Below are positions 37,023 through 47,477 of a DNA stretch of 64,000 nucleotides, one piece after another. The notes under the pieces were generated by a model that saw nothing but the letters and a program-made list of their open reading frames with translations, was not told the DNA's origin and did no database searches. Within the stretch, counting starts at the first letter, position 1; each line of letters starts with the position of its first letter. The translations under genes and the position numbers were made by a program. Source of the DNA: Dysgonomonas sp. Marseille-P4361 (GTDB taxonomy: Bacteria; Bacteroidota; Bacteroidia; Bacteroidales; Dysgonomonadaceae); NCBI RefSeq assembly GCF_900343125.1, contig NZ_OPYL01000001.1:186001-250000 (forward strand), in the 5' to 3' direction.

Positions 37023-38573
37023 TTATTCCGGATGAACAGTGGTAATTGGAGCATCGGAGTACACTACATAATCCCACGAACGGAGATAGTATTTATCACT
37101 TGCTCCTTCAACCTCTATCATCACTGTATGCTTCCCTTTTGGCAATTGATACCTCCAGAATAAATCAAGACGGCGATATCGGTATGCAGTAGGGAATTCA
37201 GCTCTCTCTATCTTTTCTCCGTCAATATACATTGTTGCAGTCAGTGACCCGTCAGGCATATCTTTGCTTCGCTTAAGGACATCTCCTCTTAAGACAAAGC
37301 CTGTTCCCTCAAATTCGAATGTCAGTGTTTTGAAATCAGAATTACTAAAACGTTTCTTCGCTATAGGATACATCCCTTCAAAACTTTGCTCAAGCCTAAC
37401 TGCTTCGGGCTTCTGAACTTTAATTGTAACGTTTGTTTCGTTTATCTCTCCGCCATTACGCGTGATCATATCCAAAGCATGTTTGTTACTAATTGCATAT
37501 ACCTTGTTTAACGACATCGTAGTATACTTAAAGTCAATATCTTCTGCGCCATCCAGACCTCTCAACCAATATTCAGGGATGTTATTATAGCCCAACATGG
37601 TTCCTAAAATTCCACCGGCTGACGAAGGATTACAATCAGAATCTTGCCCTGCACGAGTAGAAATCTCCATTGTCTTGGTAAAATTTCCCTGTCCATAAAG
37701 TAGTCCTAATATTATATATGCTGCGTTTATACGGGCATCAATATTCAATGGAGAAAAAACACCTTCAGAGCATCCGATATCGTCTGAATGTTTACGTTCC
37801 AGTTCGAACCAGGTTTGCTTCCAATCATCCGGATATTCCTTATGCCAATTGATAACATCAGCCATACATTTATAAAATTTGCTTTCTGCCGGAATAGTCT
37901 TCAACGCTTCTGTAACAATGAATTCTACATCATCAGATATAAAGGCAAGAGAATACATGGCTCCAACATATACACCACCATACCATCCATCCCCATAGTT
38001 CATTATATGTCCTATTTTATCACTGATTTCAGATGCTGAGTTTACCATCCCCGGATTCATCAGTCCTGCATAATCTGCCTCTATCTGATAGTCTATATCA
38101 TCTGCATGAGGATTATTCAACCAATGTCCGGGATCTTTCACGCCATGCAAAATATTATATCTGGCCGCCTGATTAGCATGCCACAATGTATACTCTGCAT
38201 TTGCAAAAGCATATGCAAATGAATCGACTGGGGCATCTAGCCCTACCCTTTCCAATACATCGACAAAGGTTAAGTCCATATAAATATCATCATAAAGACC
38301 GGGTGAAGCTATCATCAATTCTTTTACATATCCCGAACGCCAATCAATAGGCTGATCGTCTTTTATAAATGTTCCTTGATACCTGAACTCGGTTGGTCCT
38401 CCAAATGTAACCCCTATGGTCTGCCCAGCCCAACCTCCTTTTATTTTATCTAACAGTTGCTCTTTTGTCATAGTTAGCTTTTCTGGCAAATGATTGCCAC
38501 TTTTTCTTTCTTCCTGACACGAAAGAAGGAGTAGGCAAATGATAAGAACAGGTATAAATGCTATTTTTTTCAT
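37023..38573 (-). CDS. ADP-ribosylglycohydrolase-family lipoprotein
   Basis: This is an extracytoplasmic hydrolase of 516 residues with a lipobox (CLLLLSCQE). The ADP-ribosylglycohydrolase core is visible: KIKGGWAGQTIGVTFGG (about residues 44-60), the metal-binding YDDIYMDLTFVDVLE, and STRAGQDSDCNPSSAGGILG with conserved Asp residues. A C-terminal beta sandwich (about 390-510; FEFEGTGFVLRGD, GKHTVMIEVEG) resembles a carbohydrate-binding module. Members remove ADP-ribose from substrates or act on ADP-ribose-like glycosides. It sits between the nucleoside hydrolase and the permease with short gaps, so ribose acquisition from ADP-ribosyl compounds is likely. Confidence 0.9.
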   Translation of the reverse strand: MKKIAFIPVLIICLLLLSCQEERKSGNHLPEKLTMTKEQLLDKIKGGWAGQTIGVTFGGPTEFRYQGTFIKDDQPIDWRSGYVKELMIASPGLYDDIYMDLTFVDVLERVGLDAPVDSFAYAFANAEYTLWHANQAARYNILHGVKDPGHWLNNPHADDIDYQIEADYAGLMNPGMVNSASEISDKIGHIMNYGDGWYGGVYVGAMYSLAFISDDVEFIVTEALKTIPAESKFYKCMADVINWHKEYPDDWKQTWFELERKHSDDIGCSEGVFSPLNIDARINAAYIILGLLYGQGNFTKTMEISTRAGQDSDCNPSSAGGILGTMLGYNNIPEYWLRGLDGAEDIDFKYTTMSLNKVYAISNKHALDMITRNGGEINETNVTIKVQKPEAVRLEQSFEGMYPIAKKRFSNSDFKTLTFEFEGTGFVLRGDVLKRSKDMPDGSLTATMYIDGEKIERAEFPTAYRYRRLDLFWRYQLPKGKHTVMIEVEGASDKYYLRSWDYVVYSDAPITTVHPE

Positions 38574-38605
38574 AAAAAATAAGGTTACGTAATTAGACTA
38601 TAATG

Positions 38606-39613
38606 TCAATTTGTTCCTGACAGAACAATTAGACTCAAACCCGTGATAAATAAAATAAACATTAAGAATAAAAGAGCATTAACACTTTTTGATGCGCCTT
38701 TAAATTCTTTCCATATAAATATCCCCCATATAGCAGCAATCATAGGAGCCCCTTGTCCCAGTGCATACGAAATGGCTGAACCTGCTTTTCCGGCAGCAAT
38801 ATAACTAAACAGGGTTCCAAGAGCCCAGATGCAACCACCCAGGATTCCAACCATATGCGTACTTAACGAGCCTTTAAAATATTCGCTATAGCTAACAGGA
38901 CTGCCAACAAATGGCTTTTTCATTACAATAGTATTAAACAGAAAATTACTACCAAATATACCTATTGCAAAGATGAAAAATGCAGTGTAAGGAGTTATCA
39001 TTCCTTCCTGAGGCGATTCGAAATTGTCCAGATCCATAGCTGCTGCGACAAATCGATAGAAGAAAGACATTAATATTCCGGCTGCAGCTGCAAGATATAT
39101 CCCTTTCTTTCCATTACTGTTCGCTGCCTGCGTTTTATTATTCCCTGCCGCTATACCATTCATTATAATAGCCAAGACAATGAGTGCAACCCCTATGAAC
39201 AGAAAAACAGGATCACCCTTAGGACTACTAAAATAATTTATAAACACGCCCAACACCAAAGCAAGCCCTACGCCTAAAGGAAAAGCAACAGACATCCCTG
39301 CAATAGATACAGATGCTGCCAAAAGAATGTTAGATGCATTAAAAATAACACCTCCTATTGCTGCACTCATAAGATTTGAAGAATCGGCCTGACACAAATC
39401 GTCTATAAAACTTCTTCCTTGCTCTCCAAAGCTTCCTAAAGTGAATGCCATTACAATGGAAAACAAAAGAATCCCTATCGTGTAGTCCCAATAAAACAGT
39501 TCATATCTCCATTTTTTACTGGCAAGCTTTTGAGCATTACCCCACGAGCCCCAACATATCATAGTTATGATGCAAAATAAAACTGCTACTCCGTAACTGC
39601 CTATTATAAACAT
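38606..39613 (-). CDS. DMT-superfamily permease, probable ribose importer
   Basis: This inner-membrane carrier has 335 residues and about ten hydrophobic helices (GVAVLFCIITMICWGSWGN at the start; VSIAGMSVAFPLGVGLALVL; SAISYALGQGAPMIAAIWGI). The WGSWGNAQKL motif and two-fold repeat fit the sugar-uptake (GRP/ureide-permease-like) branch of the drug/metabolite transporters. It lies between an ADP-ribosylglycohydrolase and a ribokinase, the position of the RusT ribose transporter in Bacteroides, so ribose is the inferred substrate. Nucleoside uptake is the main alternative. Confidence 0.85.
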   Translation of the reverse strand: MFIIGSYGVAVLFCIITMICWGSWGNAQKLASKKWRYELFYWDYTIGILLFSIVMAFTLGSFGEQGRSFIDDLCQADSSNLMSAAIGGVIFNASNILLAASVSIAGMSVAFPLGVGLALVLGVFINYFSSPKGDPVFLFIGVALIVLAIIMNGIAAGNNKTQAANSNGKKGIYLAAAAGILMSFFYRFVAAAMDLDNFESPQEGMITPYTAFFIFAIGIFGSNFLFNTIVMKKPFVGSPVSYSEYFKGSLSTHMVGILGGCIWALGTLFSYIAAGKAGSAISYALGQGAPMIAAIWGIFIWKEFKGASKSVNALLFLMFILFITGLSLIVLSGTN

Positions 39614-39623
39614 AGTATTAATA

Positions 39624-40538
39624 TTAAAGGTTAAATTTTATATCTTTTCTGTATGGGATAGAATTCTGAGCTCCCATAGAGGTCACAGCTATGGAAGAAC
39701 ACTTGTTTGCGAACAGAATACTATTTTCTAAACTATTACCTTCGGACAAAGCAACTGCTAATGCACCGCAGAATGTATCTCCGGCAGCAGTTGTATCTAC
39801 TGCATCTACTTTGAATGCCGGAATTCTTACACAATGATTGTTCTCTAGTAGAAGAGCCCCTCGTGATCCGAGAGTAATAATAACGATGTCAACCCCCTTA
39901 GAAGCGATTGCCCTTGCGGCCTGTTCTCCACTCTCCCAATCTGAGGCTTTTATTCCAGAAAGCATTTCTGCTTCTGTTTCGTTGGGAATGATAATATGAA
40001 GATTACTCAACAGTTCATTTGAAAGAGCTTGTGCCGGAGCCGGATTCAATATAACCCTAACTCCATTTTCATTTGCTAAACTTGCTGCATACTCTACTGT
40101 CTCTAATGGAATTTCAAGTTGCATTAAGAGGATATCTGCTCCGATAATAACGCCTTTTATACTTTCTACATCAGCAGGGGAAAGTGTCATATTCGCACCA
40201 GATGCTACAACGATGCAATTCTCACCAAGACTATCTACAGAGATAAGGGCTACTCCAGACGGCTCATCAGGATCAGAAAAGATATAATCTGTATTAATGT
40301 TTTCTTTTTTATATAATTCTACTGCTTTACTCCCAAAAAGATCATTCCCTACTTTTGTTACGAAAATTACATCCCCGCCAAGTCTGCTCGCTGCAACTGC
40401 TTGATTTGCTCCCTTTCCTCCGGGATTCATCATAAAGGTGCCACCCAGTATAGTTTCCCCTGGAACTGGAAGTCGCTCAGATTTAACTACCATATCGGTA
40501 TTGCAACTTCCCAAAACTACAATTCTATTCGTTTTCAT
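39624..40538 (-). CDS. rbsK: Ribokinase
   Basis: This enzyme phosphorylates D-ribose to ribose-5-phosphate and is a PfkB-family kinase of 304 residues from the ATG at 40538. An open frame to 40574 is a poorer start. It has the N-terminal NPGGKGANQAVAA sugar-binding motif (about residues 37-49), VILNPAPA, and the C-terminal DTTAAGDTFCGAL signature with the catalytic Asp (about residue 255). It is the first gene of the four-gene cluster with permease, ADP-ribosylglycohydrolase and nucleoside hydrolase, separated from the permease by 10 bases. No ribose-specific SusC/D or regulator is next to it. Confidence 0.93.
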   Translation of the reverse strand: MKTNRIVVLGSCNTDMVVKSERLPVPGETILGGTFMMNPGGKGANQAVAASRLGGDVIFVTKVGNDLFGSKAVELYKKENINTDYIFSDPDEPSGVALISVDSLGENCIVVASGANMTLSPADVESIKGVIIGADILLMQLEIPLETVEYAASLANENGVRVILNPAPAQALSNELLSNLHIIIPNETEAEMLSGIKASDWESGEQAARAIASKGVDIVIITLGSRGALLLENNHCVRIPAFKVDAVDTTAAGDTFCGALAVALSEGNSLENSILFANKCSSIAVTSMGAQNSIPYRKDIKFNL

Positions 40539-40810
40539 GATTAGATTAAGATTAAAGATTTCTAAAAAGGGCATTCAGTTCTCTTAATATGCTGATATTT
40601 AGAACAGATCATAAAGTTAATAATTAAAGAATAAGATTCTTTATGCTTGTAATAAATTATTTATAAATATTTTCTTCAGAACTTATTGATGCCCGAAAAC
40701 AAAGAATTATATACAATATTTCCTCCCTTTCGTTTTGATTCTCTGCCGAATAATACGTTAAAAGATAAAACTAAATTAAAAGATCGTATAAATACTAAAA
40801 AACAAATCAC

Positions 40811-40818
40811 TACCTTTG
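40811..40818 (+). promoter_or_regulatory. -7 element of the DEAD-box helicase promoter
   Basis: TACCTTTG matches TANNTTTG; the expected transcript start is just upstream of the hairpin at 40825. No TTG lies 19 bases further upstream, so the promoter may depend on other contacts. Confidence 0.6.
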
Positions 40819-40824
40819 CACCTC

Positions 40825-40876
40825 CTTAAAGGCTAGCTCTCAATTATTATGGCGGAGAGACGGCTTTAAGTTTTTT
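40825..40876 (+). promoter_or_regulatory. Terminator-like hairpin in the helicase leader
   Basis: CTTAAAG (40825-40831) pairs with CTTTAAG (40864-40870), and CTCTC (40837-40841) with GAGAG (40855-40859), followed directly by six T (40871-40876). It lies between the promoter and the start codon at 40902, the layout of an attenuator or a cold-responsive leader. Confidence 0.6.
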
Positions 40877-40901
40877 CCACATAAGATATTTGAAATTTTT
40901 A

Positions 40902-42704
40902 ATGAAGACATTTGAAGAGTTAGGTGTTGCAGCGGATATCCGCAGAGCAATCGAAGAAATGGGTTACGAGAACCCAATGCCAGTGCAAGAGGAAGTGATT
41001 CCGTACTTACTTGGCGAAACAAACGACGTAATAGCTTTAGCCCAAACAGGTACAGGGAAGACTGCAGCTTTTGGACTACCGGTATTACAAAAAATTAATG
41101 TTAAGAAAAATGTGCCTCAGGCATTGATTCTTTGTCCTACAAGAGAGCTATGTTTACAAATAGCCGGAGACTTAGCAGAATATTCTAAATACATTGACAA
41201 CTTAAGGGTTCTTCCTGTATACGGAGGTTCGAGTATAGACAGTCAAATCAAATCGCTTAAGAGAGGGGTACAAATAATTGTAGCTACTCCCGGTCGATTG
41301 ATAGACTTAATCAACCGAAAGACTGTAGATCTTGAGGCTGTAAAATATGTAATCTTAGACGAAGCTGACGAAATGCTGAACATGGGATTTACAGAGAGTA
41401 TCGACGAAATACTTTCTAAAGTTCCAAAAGAGCGTTTTATGCTCCTTTTTTCGGCAACTATGCCAAAAGAGATCGCTAAGATCACTAAGAAGTATATGAA
41501 CGATCCTAAAGAGATTACTATTGGACGTAAGAACGAGGGATCTAGTAATGTGAAACATGTATATTACATGGTGCATGCTAAGGATAAATATCTGGCACTA
41601 AAAAGAATTGCAGACTACTACCCTAATATTTATGGTATTATATTCTGTCGTACTCGTCGTGAAACGCAAGAAATTGCAGATAAATTAATCCAAGACGGAT
41701 ACAATGCAGATTCTTTGCATGGAGATTTATCTCAAGCTCAACGTGATTATGTGATGCAAAAATTCCGCATCCGCAATCTACAATTACTTGTTGCAACCGA
41801 TGTAGCTGCACGCGGATTGGATGTAGATAGCCTTACACATGTTATCAATTACGGTCTGCCTGATGACATAGAGTCATATACGCACCGTAGCGGTCGTACA
41901 GGACGTGCAGGAAAGACAGGAACATCAATAGCGATAGTTCATGTAAAAGAGAAGAGCAAAGTAAGAGAGATAGAAAAAATCATCAACAAGAAGTTTGAAC
42001 AAGGAGCAATTCCTTCGGGAGAAGCTATTTGTGAAAAACAACTATTCAACCTGGTTGACAGAATAGAGAAAGCTAAAGTTGACGAAGAAGAGATCTCGGC
42101 TTTACTTCCTTCTGTTTACAGAAAATTAGACTGGTTAGAGAAAGAAGATATTATCAAACGTATAGTAGCTCTAGAGTTCAACCGTTTAATTGAATACTAT
42201 AAAGGCGCTGAAGAAATTGAAGTTCCTAGAGAAAGAAGTAGTTCTTCCAGAGAAGATAGCGGTTTCTCTCGTAGAAGAGATCGTGATCGTGGCGACCGCA
42301 ACGACAGAGGCAACGGAAATGGTCCACGCGTAGCAGAAAAAGGATATTCTCGTCTATTCATTAATCTAGGGCGTACCGACAATGTAAACCCTGCCACATT
42401 GATGGGGATGGTAAACGATTATATGCCCGACAAGATCTCTATCGGACGAATTGACGTCATGCAAAATTTCTCGTTCTTTGAAGTGAAAGAAAAAGATGCT
42501 CAAAAAGTGATCAAAGCTTTAAACAAAAAAGAAGAGAAAGGCAGACGCATCAGTGTTGAGGTAGCACAAGGAGGTGGAGGATCTTCAAATGACCGAAGAG
42601 ATTCCGGAAGACCTCGCTTCGACCGCAATTCCAACGGAAAGGGAAGACAAGATAAGGACTCTCGAAGAAATGGAGGAGGAGGCTCAAGAAGACCTAAATA
42701 CTAA
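40902..42704 (+). CDS. DEAD-box ATP-dependent RNA helicase with DbpA-type RNA-binding tail
   Basis: This RNA helicase has 600 residues from the ATG at 40902; the frame continues only to an upstream TTG. Helicase motifs are in order: the Q motif, AQTGTGKTAAFG (Walker A, about residues 45-56), PTRELC, TPGRLID, DEADEML, SAT, and HRSGRTGRAG. The C-terminal part has an RG/RD-rich linker (RRRDRDRGDRNDRGNGNG) and a DbpA-type RNA-binding fold (YSRLFINLGR...DKISIGRIDV). Family members act in ribosome biogenesis and cold adaptation. The leader carries a terminator-like hairpin, suggesting transcriptional attenuation. Confidence 0.95.
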   Translation: MKTFEELGVAADIRRAIEEMGYENPMPVQEEVIPYLLGETNDVIALAQTGTGKTAAFGLPVLQKINVKKNVPQALILCPTRELCLQIAGDLAEYSKYIDNLRVLPVYGGSSIDSQIKSLKRGVQIIVATPGRLIDLINRKTVDLEAVKYVILDEADEMLNMGFTESIDEILSKVPKERFMLLFSATMPKEIAKITKKYMNDPKEITIGRKNEGSSNVKHVYYMVHAKDKYLALKRIADYYPNIYGIIFCRTRRETQEIADKLIQDGYNADSLHGDLSQAQRDYVMQKFRIRNLQLLVATDVAARGLDVDSLTHVINYGLPDDIESYTHRSGRTGRAGKTGTSIAIVHVKEKSKVREIEKIINKKFEQGAIPSGEAICEKQLFNLVDRIEKAKVDEEEISALLPSVYRKLDWLEKEDIIKRIVALEFNRLIEYYKGAEEIEVPRERSSSSREDSGFSRRRDRDRGDRNDRGNGNGPRVAEKGYSRLFINLGRTDNVNPATLMGMVNDYMPDKISIGRIDVMQNFSFFEVKEKDAQKVIKALNKKEEKGRRISVEVAQGGGGSSNDRRDSGRPRFDRNSNGKGRQDKDSRRNGGGGSRRPKY

Positions 42705-42721
42705 TTACGATATAAAAAAAG

Positions 42722-42750
42722 AAAAGAGTCAGGAAGTTCCTGACTCTTTT
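42722..42750. terminator. Bidirectional terminator, helicase / GT2
   Basis: AAAAGAGTCAGGA and TCCTGACTCTTTT form a 13-bp perfect stem around AGT, with T-runs on both strands. It ends the helicase gene and the convergent glycosyltransferase gene. Confidence 0.9.
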
Positions 42751-42754
42751 TGTT

Positions 42755-43471
42755 TTATTTAATACGGAACAGACCATATTTAAGCATACATATAAAAGCC
42801 CGAACACCGTCTCGCCAACCTATTTTCTTACCCTCTTCGTATGTTCGTCCATAATAGGAAATACCTACCTCATAGATACGCACGTTTGGCCATCTTGATA
42901 CTTTAGCCGTTACTTCCGGTTCAAAACCAAATCGTCTTTCTTTAAGAGGAATTGATTTTATAATATCTGAACGGAATAACTTATAACATGTCTCCATATC
43001 TGTAAGATTCAGGTTAGTAAACATGTTTGAGAAAAATGTCAAAATCTGATTTCCTATGGAATGCCAGAAAAACAGGATACGATGAGGCTTTCCTCCCATA
43101 AACCGAGAACCATAAACAACATCTGCAAAGCCATCCACTACTGGTTTTAATAATATATTATATTCTTCCGGATCATACTCCAAGTCAGCATCTTGTATAA
43201 TAATATAATCACCTGTCGCCTCTTTAATCCCACGATGAAGGGCTGCTCCTTTACCCATATTAACTGGCTGTTCGTAAAGATGCATATCGACCTCGGGGTG
43301 ATTCGCCATATACGCTTTTACCACTTCAACAGTATCATCCTTTGAGCAATCGTTCACGATGATTATTTCTTTTCCTATCCCATTTATTAGATTTACAGCT
43401 AACACTTTATCCAATATAAAATGGATAGTAGGTGCTTCATTATAAGCAGGTATGACAATCGATAATTTCAT
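42755..43471 (-). CDS. GT2-family glycosyltransferase, polyprenol-phosphate hexosyltransferase type
   Basis: This transfers a hexose from a nucleotide sugar, probably to a polyprenyl phosphate; it has 238 residues. GT-A features are [14 protein letters not shown] at the N-terminus, [12 protein letters not shown], the [12 protein letters not shown] metal-binding motif (about residues 94-105), VYGSRFMGG, and [10 protein letters not shown]. It resembles DPM1-like enzymes without C-terminal membrane helices. It follows the UDP-glucuronate decarboxylase by 22 bases, so a glycan or lipid-linked sugar pathway is the likely setting. Confidence 0.9.
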   Translation of the reverse strand: MKLSIVIPAYNEAPTIHFILDKVLAVNLINGIGKEIIIVNDCSKDDTVEVVKAYMANHPEVDMHLYEQPVNMGKGAALHRGIKEATGDYIIIQDADLEYDPEEYNILLKPVVDGFADVVYGSRFMGGKPHRILFFWHSIGNQILTFFSNMFTNLNLTDMETCYKLFRSDIIKSIPLKERRFGFEPEVTAKVSRWPNVRIYEVGISYYGRTYEEGKKIGWRDGVRAFICMLKYGLFRIK

Positions 43472-43493
43472 ATAGTTTTGTTTTCAGAGTGTT

Positions 43494-44435
43494 CTACTTT
43501 AATAATTTATCAAAATACTCAATAGTTTGTATTAAACCATCTTTTAAAGCTATTTTTGGCTCCCAATCTAGTTTTTCTTTTGCTAAGCTTATATCGGGTT
43601 TTCTTTGTTTTGGATCATCACTAGGAAGCGGCTTGAATACAATTTTCGATTTAGACCCTGTGAGTTCAACCACCAAATCAGCTAACTCGAGCATAGTAAA
43701 TTCCCCCGGATTACCCGTATTTACAGGTCCGATAAAAGAATCATCTGTATTCATCATTCTGATCATAGCTTCTACCAAATCATCCACATACTGGAAGCTA
43801 CGTGTTTGTGTACCATCTCCGTATATTGTAATATCTTCTCCTTTCAATGCCTGAACAATAAAGTTAGAAACTACTCTACCATCATTTGGGTTCATTCTTG
43901 GACCATATGTATTGAAGATACGAACGATCTTGATTTTCACTCCATTCTGGCGATGATAGTCCATAAATAAGGTTTCGGCACAACGCTTCCCTTCATCATA
44001 ACAAGAACGGATACCTATCGGATTAACATTACCCCAATACGATTCGGGTTGAGGGTGAACTTGAGGATCACCATACACTTCACTAGTAGAAGCCTGCAAC
44101 ACTTTAGCTCTAACGCGTTTGGCTAAACCGAGCATATTTATAGCTCCCATTACCGAAGTCTTTATTGTTTTTATAGCATTATACTGATAATGAACCGGCG
44201 AAGCAGGGCAAGCTAAATTATAGATTTCGTCTACATCCACATGAAAAGGATGAACAACATCATGTCTTATTAGTTCGAAATAGGGATTATTCAGAAGATG
44301 AATCACATTATCTTTGGAACCGGTGAAGTAGTTATCCAAACACAAGACTTCATGTCCTTCATTCAACAATCTTTCACATAGGTGTGATCCTATGAAACCA
44401 GCACCTCCGGTTACTAATATCTTTTTATGGTTCAT
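43494..44435 (-). CDS. UDP-glucuronate decarboxylase (UDP-xylose synthase)
   Basis: This converts UDP-glucuronate to UDP-xylose with bound NAD+ and has 313 residues. The Rossmann [14 protein letters not shown] (residues 9-22), the catalytic [11 protein letters not shown] and [17 protein letters not shown] (YxxxK with the SCYDEGKR form diagnostic of this family), and [10 protein letters not shown] are all visible. It is a cytoplasmic dimer. It is co-transcribed with the GT2 gene downstream and starts 99 bases after mutS stops. UDP-xylose would serve polysaccharide or capsule synthesis. Confidence 0.94.
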   Translation of the reverse strand: MNHKKILVTGGAGFIGSHLCERLLNEGHEVLCLDNYFTGSKDNVIHLLNNPYFELIRHDVVHPFHVDVDEIYNLACPASPVHYQYNAIKTIKTSVMGAINMLGLAKRVRAKVLQASTSEVYGDPQVHPQPESYWGNVNPIGIRSCYDEGKRCAETLFMDYHRQNGVKIKIVRIFNTYGPRMNPNDGRVVSNFIVQALKGEDITIYGDGTQTRSFQYVDDLVEAMIRMMNTDDSFIGPVNTGNPGEFTMLELADLVVELTGSKSKIVFKPLPSDDPKQRKPDISLAKEKLDWEPKIALKDGLIQTIEYFDKLLK

Positions 44436-44534
44436 CTTTTAAGCTTAAATCTCATGTAAGTTTGTACTTACATGCAAAGGAACAAAAAAAGAATGTATTT
44501 TACATATTTTTAAGGAATTATTCTTGTTTGCCTA

Positions 44535-47150
44535 TCAACCTTTGCCCGAAACGATTTTCTTGATTTCGTTCAATTTATTCAAAGCCTCCATTGGTGTCAG
44601 ATTGTTTATATCCAACAATTTTATTTCATCTCTTACCTGGCTTAATACCGGATCATCCAGTTGGAAGAAATTCAATTGATAACCTTCCCTATTCTCATTA
44701 ATATCTTTTATAGGTTTGGATATACCTTGTTTACGATTATCAGACTCTAATTGCTTCAATATTGAATTTGCTCGTTTGACGATACTCTGAGGCATACCTG
44801 CCATCTTTGCAACATGGATACCAAAACTATGTTCGCTTCCTCCAGGGACAAGCTTGCGTAGAAAGATAATCTTATTGTCTATTTCCTTCACCGAAACATT
44901 AAAATTTTTGATTCGCTTGAAAGACTTCTCCATTTCGTTCAACTCGTGATAGTGAGTTGCAAAAAGGGTTTTAGCTCTTGCTTTGGGATGCTCGTGAATA
45001 TATTCTACAATAGCCCAGGCGATAGAAATACCATCGTATGTACTTGTGCCTCGCCCTAATTCATCAAAAAGCACTAAACTCTTTGGTGAAAGGTTATTCA
45101 ATATATCAGAGGCCTCATTCATTTCAACCATGAAGGTAGATTCCCCCAATGATATATTATCAGAAGCCCCAACTCTGGTAAATATTTTATCGACAAGCCC
45201 TATCTGAGCTGATTCTGCAGGAACGAAACTTCCTGCCTGCGCCATCAGTGTTATCAGTGCCGTCTGACGAAGTAATGCTGACTTACCCGCCATATTGGGT
45301 CCTGTTATAATAATAACTTGCTGTTTTTCACTATCAAGCGTTACATCATTAGCAACATAAGATTCTCCTATAGGGAGCTGCTTTTCAATTACAGGGTGAC
45401 GCCCTTTTTTTATCTTGAGAACATCTGAGTCATTAATCTCTGGTCTTATATATTTATTTTCTTTAGCTACTTTAGCAAAAGAAAGCAAACAATCAGTCTG
45501 AGCTACTAAATTAGCATTTACTTGTATGCTTGGTATATATTCAACTAAACCAAGTATAAGATCGTTAAAAATATTACTTTCTAGAGCTAGGATTTTTTCT
45601 TCCGCTCCTAAAATTTTTTCTTCATACTCTTTTAGTTCTTGAGTAATATATCGCTCCGCATTGACAAGAGTTTGTTTACGTATCCACTCTGCAGGAACCT
45701 TATCTTTATGTGTATTCCGAACCTCTATGTAATAACCGAATACATTATTGAATCCGATCTTCAGAGAAGAAATACCGGTTTCGTCTGTCTCTCTTTGCTG
45801 AATTTTGAGCAGATAATCCTTTCCTGAATAAGCAATACTTCTAAGCTCATCCAAATCTGCATTTACTCCGGTATTTATAACGTTTCCTTTATTAATCATG
45901 GATGGAGGATCGAGCTGAATTTCTCTTTCTATTCGATCTCTAATTTCAGAGCAAGGGTTCAATTTCTCTCCTATTTCTCTCAAACTTGGCTCATCTGAAT
46001 TCAAAAAAGCTTCTTTAATTGGCTCTATCGCTTTCAAAGCAATCTTTAGTTGAACTATTTCTCGAGGATTAATCCTTCCGGTCGCTACTTTAGAAATAAT
46101 ACGCTCTAGATCTCCAATCAACGACAGCTGTTCTTCTAGTAAATTTTTCAGATCTAAATCTTTAAAGAAATATTCAACTACTGCTAATCTATTGTTAATC
46201 GGTTTTGCATCTTTAAGAGGGAAGAGCAGCCATCGTCTCAACATACGGGCTCCCATCGGAGATACGGTTTTATCAAGAATATCCAATAGGCTTTTGCCTC
46301 CTTCGTTCATTGTAGAAATAAGTTCCAAACTACGAACTGTAAACTTATCCAGACGAACATACTTATCTTCTTCTATACGAGATAATGATGTAATGTGCCC
46401 TATTTGATGATGCTGAGTTACATCCAAGTAGTGTAAAATTGTGCCGGCAGCTATAATACCATTATTCAGATGCTCTACTCCGAAACCTTTTAGATTCCTT
46501 GTCTCAAAGTGTTTTAATAATCTTCCCTTTGCCGTATCCTCTGTAAAGACCCAATCTTCGAGTTCGAAGATAAAGAAGCGAGATCCGAAATTCTCCTCAA
46601 AGAATTTTCTCTTTGTTCGTTCTATCAACACTTCTTTGGGAGAAAAATTAGTCAAGAGCTTGTCTATATATTCTTTAGAGCCCTCTGCTACAAGAAACTC
46701 TCCGGTAGAGATATCTAATAAGGAAATACCACAAATATTCTTTCCAAAGTGTATTGCACACAAGAAGTTATTTTCTTTATGATTAAGGATATTATCATTT
46801 GTGGAAACACCAGGAGTAACCAATTCTGTTATCCCTCTTTTTACCAGAGTTTTTGTTTGCTTAGGATCTTCCAGTTGATCACAAATAGCAACTCTCCGTC
46901 CTGCTCTTACCAACTTAGGCAGATAAGTATCAAGAGCATGATGAGGAAAACCTGCCAGCTCTATAAACTGAGCCGTACCATTCCCTCTGCGAGTAAGAGT
47001 TATACCCAATATTTCAGCAGCGTCAATAGCGTCTTGGGAAAAGGTTTCATAAAAGTCCCCAACCCTAAACAGCAATATAGCATCAGGATGTTTACTCTTG
47101 ATCTCATTATATTGCTTCATTAACGGAGTTTCAACTATCTTTTTTGACAC
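44535..47150 (-). CDS. mutS: DNA mismatch repair protein MutS
   Basis: This protein recognises mismatches and small loops in DNA; it has 871 residues, the usual length. The mismatch-binding [10 protein letters not shown] (Phe-x-Glu, about residues 27-36), the Walker [14 protein letters not shown] (about residue 620), the [11 protein letters not shown] signature and LFATHYHEL complete the ATPase. A C-terminal tail ends in [15 protein letters not shown]. It is a stand-alone gene with a -7 element 39 bases upstream. Confidence 0.97.
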   Translation of the reverse strand: MSKKIVETPLMKQYNEIKSKHPDAILLFRVGDFYETFSQDAIDAAEILGITLTRRGNGTAQFIELAGFPHHALDTYLPKLVRAGRRVAICDQLEDPKQTKTLVKRGITELVTPGVSTNDNILNHKENNFLCAIHFGKNICGISLLDISTGEFLVAEGSKEYIDKLLTNFSPKEVLIERTKRKFFEENFGSRFFIFELEDWVFTEDTAKGRLLKHFETRNLKGFGVEHLNNGIIAAGTILHYLDVTQHHQIGHITSLSRIEEDKYVRLDKFTVRSLELISTMNEGGKSLLDILDKTVSPMGARMLRRWLLFPLKDAKPINNRLAVVEYFFKDLDLKNLLEEQLSLIGDLERIISKVATGRINPREIVQLKIALKAIEPIKEAFLNSDEPSLREIGEKLNPCSEIRDRIEREIQLDPPSMINKGNVINTGVNADLDELRSIAYSGKDYLLKIQQRETDETGISSLKIGFNNVFGYYIEVRNTHKDKVPAEWIRKQTLVNAERYITQELKEYEEKILGAEEKILALESNIFNDLILGLVEYIPSIQVNANLVAQTDCLLSFAKVAKENKYIRPEINDSDVLKIKKGRHPVIEKQLPIGESYVANDVTLDSEKQQVIIITGPNMAGKSALLRQTALITLMAQAGSFVPAESAQIGLVDKIFTRVGASDNISLGESTFMVEMNEASDILNNLSPKSLVLFDELGRGTSTYDGISIAWAIVEYIHEHPKARAKTLFATHYHELNEMEKSFKRIKNFNVSVKEIDNKIIFLRKLVPGGSEHSFGIHVAKMAGMPQSIVKRANSILKQLESDNRKQGISKPIKDINENREGYQLNFFQLDDPVLSQVRDEIKLLDINNLTPMEALNKLNEIKKIVSGKG

Positions 47151-47188
47151 AGCTTATTATATATTTTGTTTCTATTATATCGAATAAG

Positions 47189-47196
47189 CAAAGATA
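47189..47196 (-). promoter_or_regulatory. -7 element of the mutS promoter
   Basis: CAAAGATA on the plus strand is TATCTTTG on the minus strand, 39 bases before the mutS ATG. Confidence 0.5.
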
Positions 47197-47415
47197 GAAA
47201 AAATTAGACAAAAGGATTACACAAGGTCATCTCATAGCAAATCTCAACAGACTGTTAAAAATCAAATTCAGAGCAATGATTTTTTACAGGTCAAATAAGC
47301 ATTTTCAATAGAACCAGAAGCTTATACCTCATTCAGCAAAGGCTTCAATTAGAACAAAACGAGAATCCATATGTTAATTAACAAAATAAAAATATTATAT
47401 ACTCATAATTATATC

Positions 47416-47423
47416 TATATTTG
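47416..47423 (+). promoter_or_regulatory. -7 element of the GH109 gene promoter
   Basis: TATATTTG, matching TANNTTTG, 55 bases before the ATG at 47478; no clear -33 partner. Confidence 0.5.
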
Positions 47424-47477
47424 ATAAAAAATAATGATATTAGATACTTATTTTCAATAATTAAGAACTAATACTTA

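Larger units (their letters stand above)
40575..40901. other. Divergent intergenic region, ribokinase / RNA helicase
   Basis: 327 bases. The ribokinase side is AT-rich with no recognisable promoter element. The helicase side holds a TACCTTTG -7 element (40811-40818) and the leader hairpin (40825-40876). Confidence 0.6.
47151..47477. other. Divergent intergenic region, mutS / GH109
   Basis: 327 bases holding a -7 element on each side (47189-47196 minus, 47416-47423 plus). No further structure or small gene was seen. Confidence 0.55.

Noticed and set aside
40825-40876. Leader hairpin as a simple terminator of an upstream gene
   Set aside because: The upstream neighbour (ribokinase) is divergent, so nothing on the plus strand ends there; its place between promoter and start codon favours a leader role.
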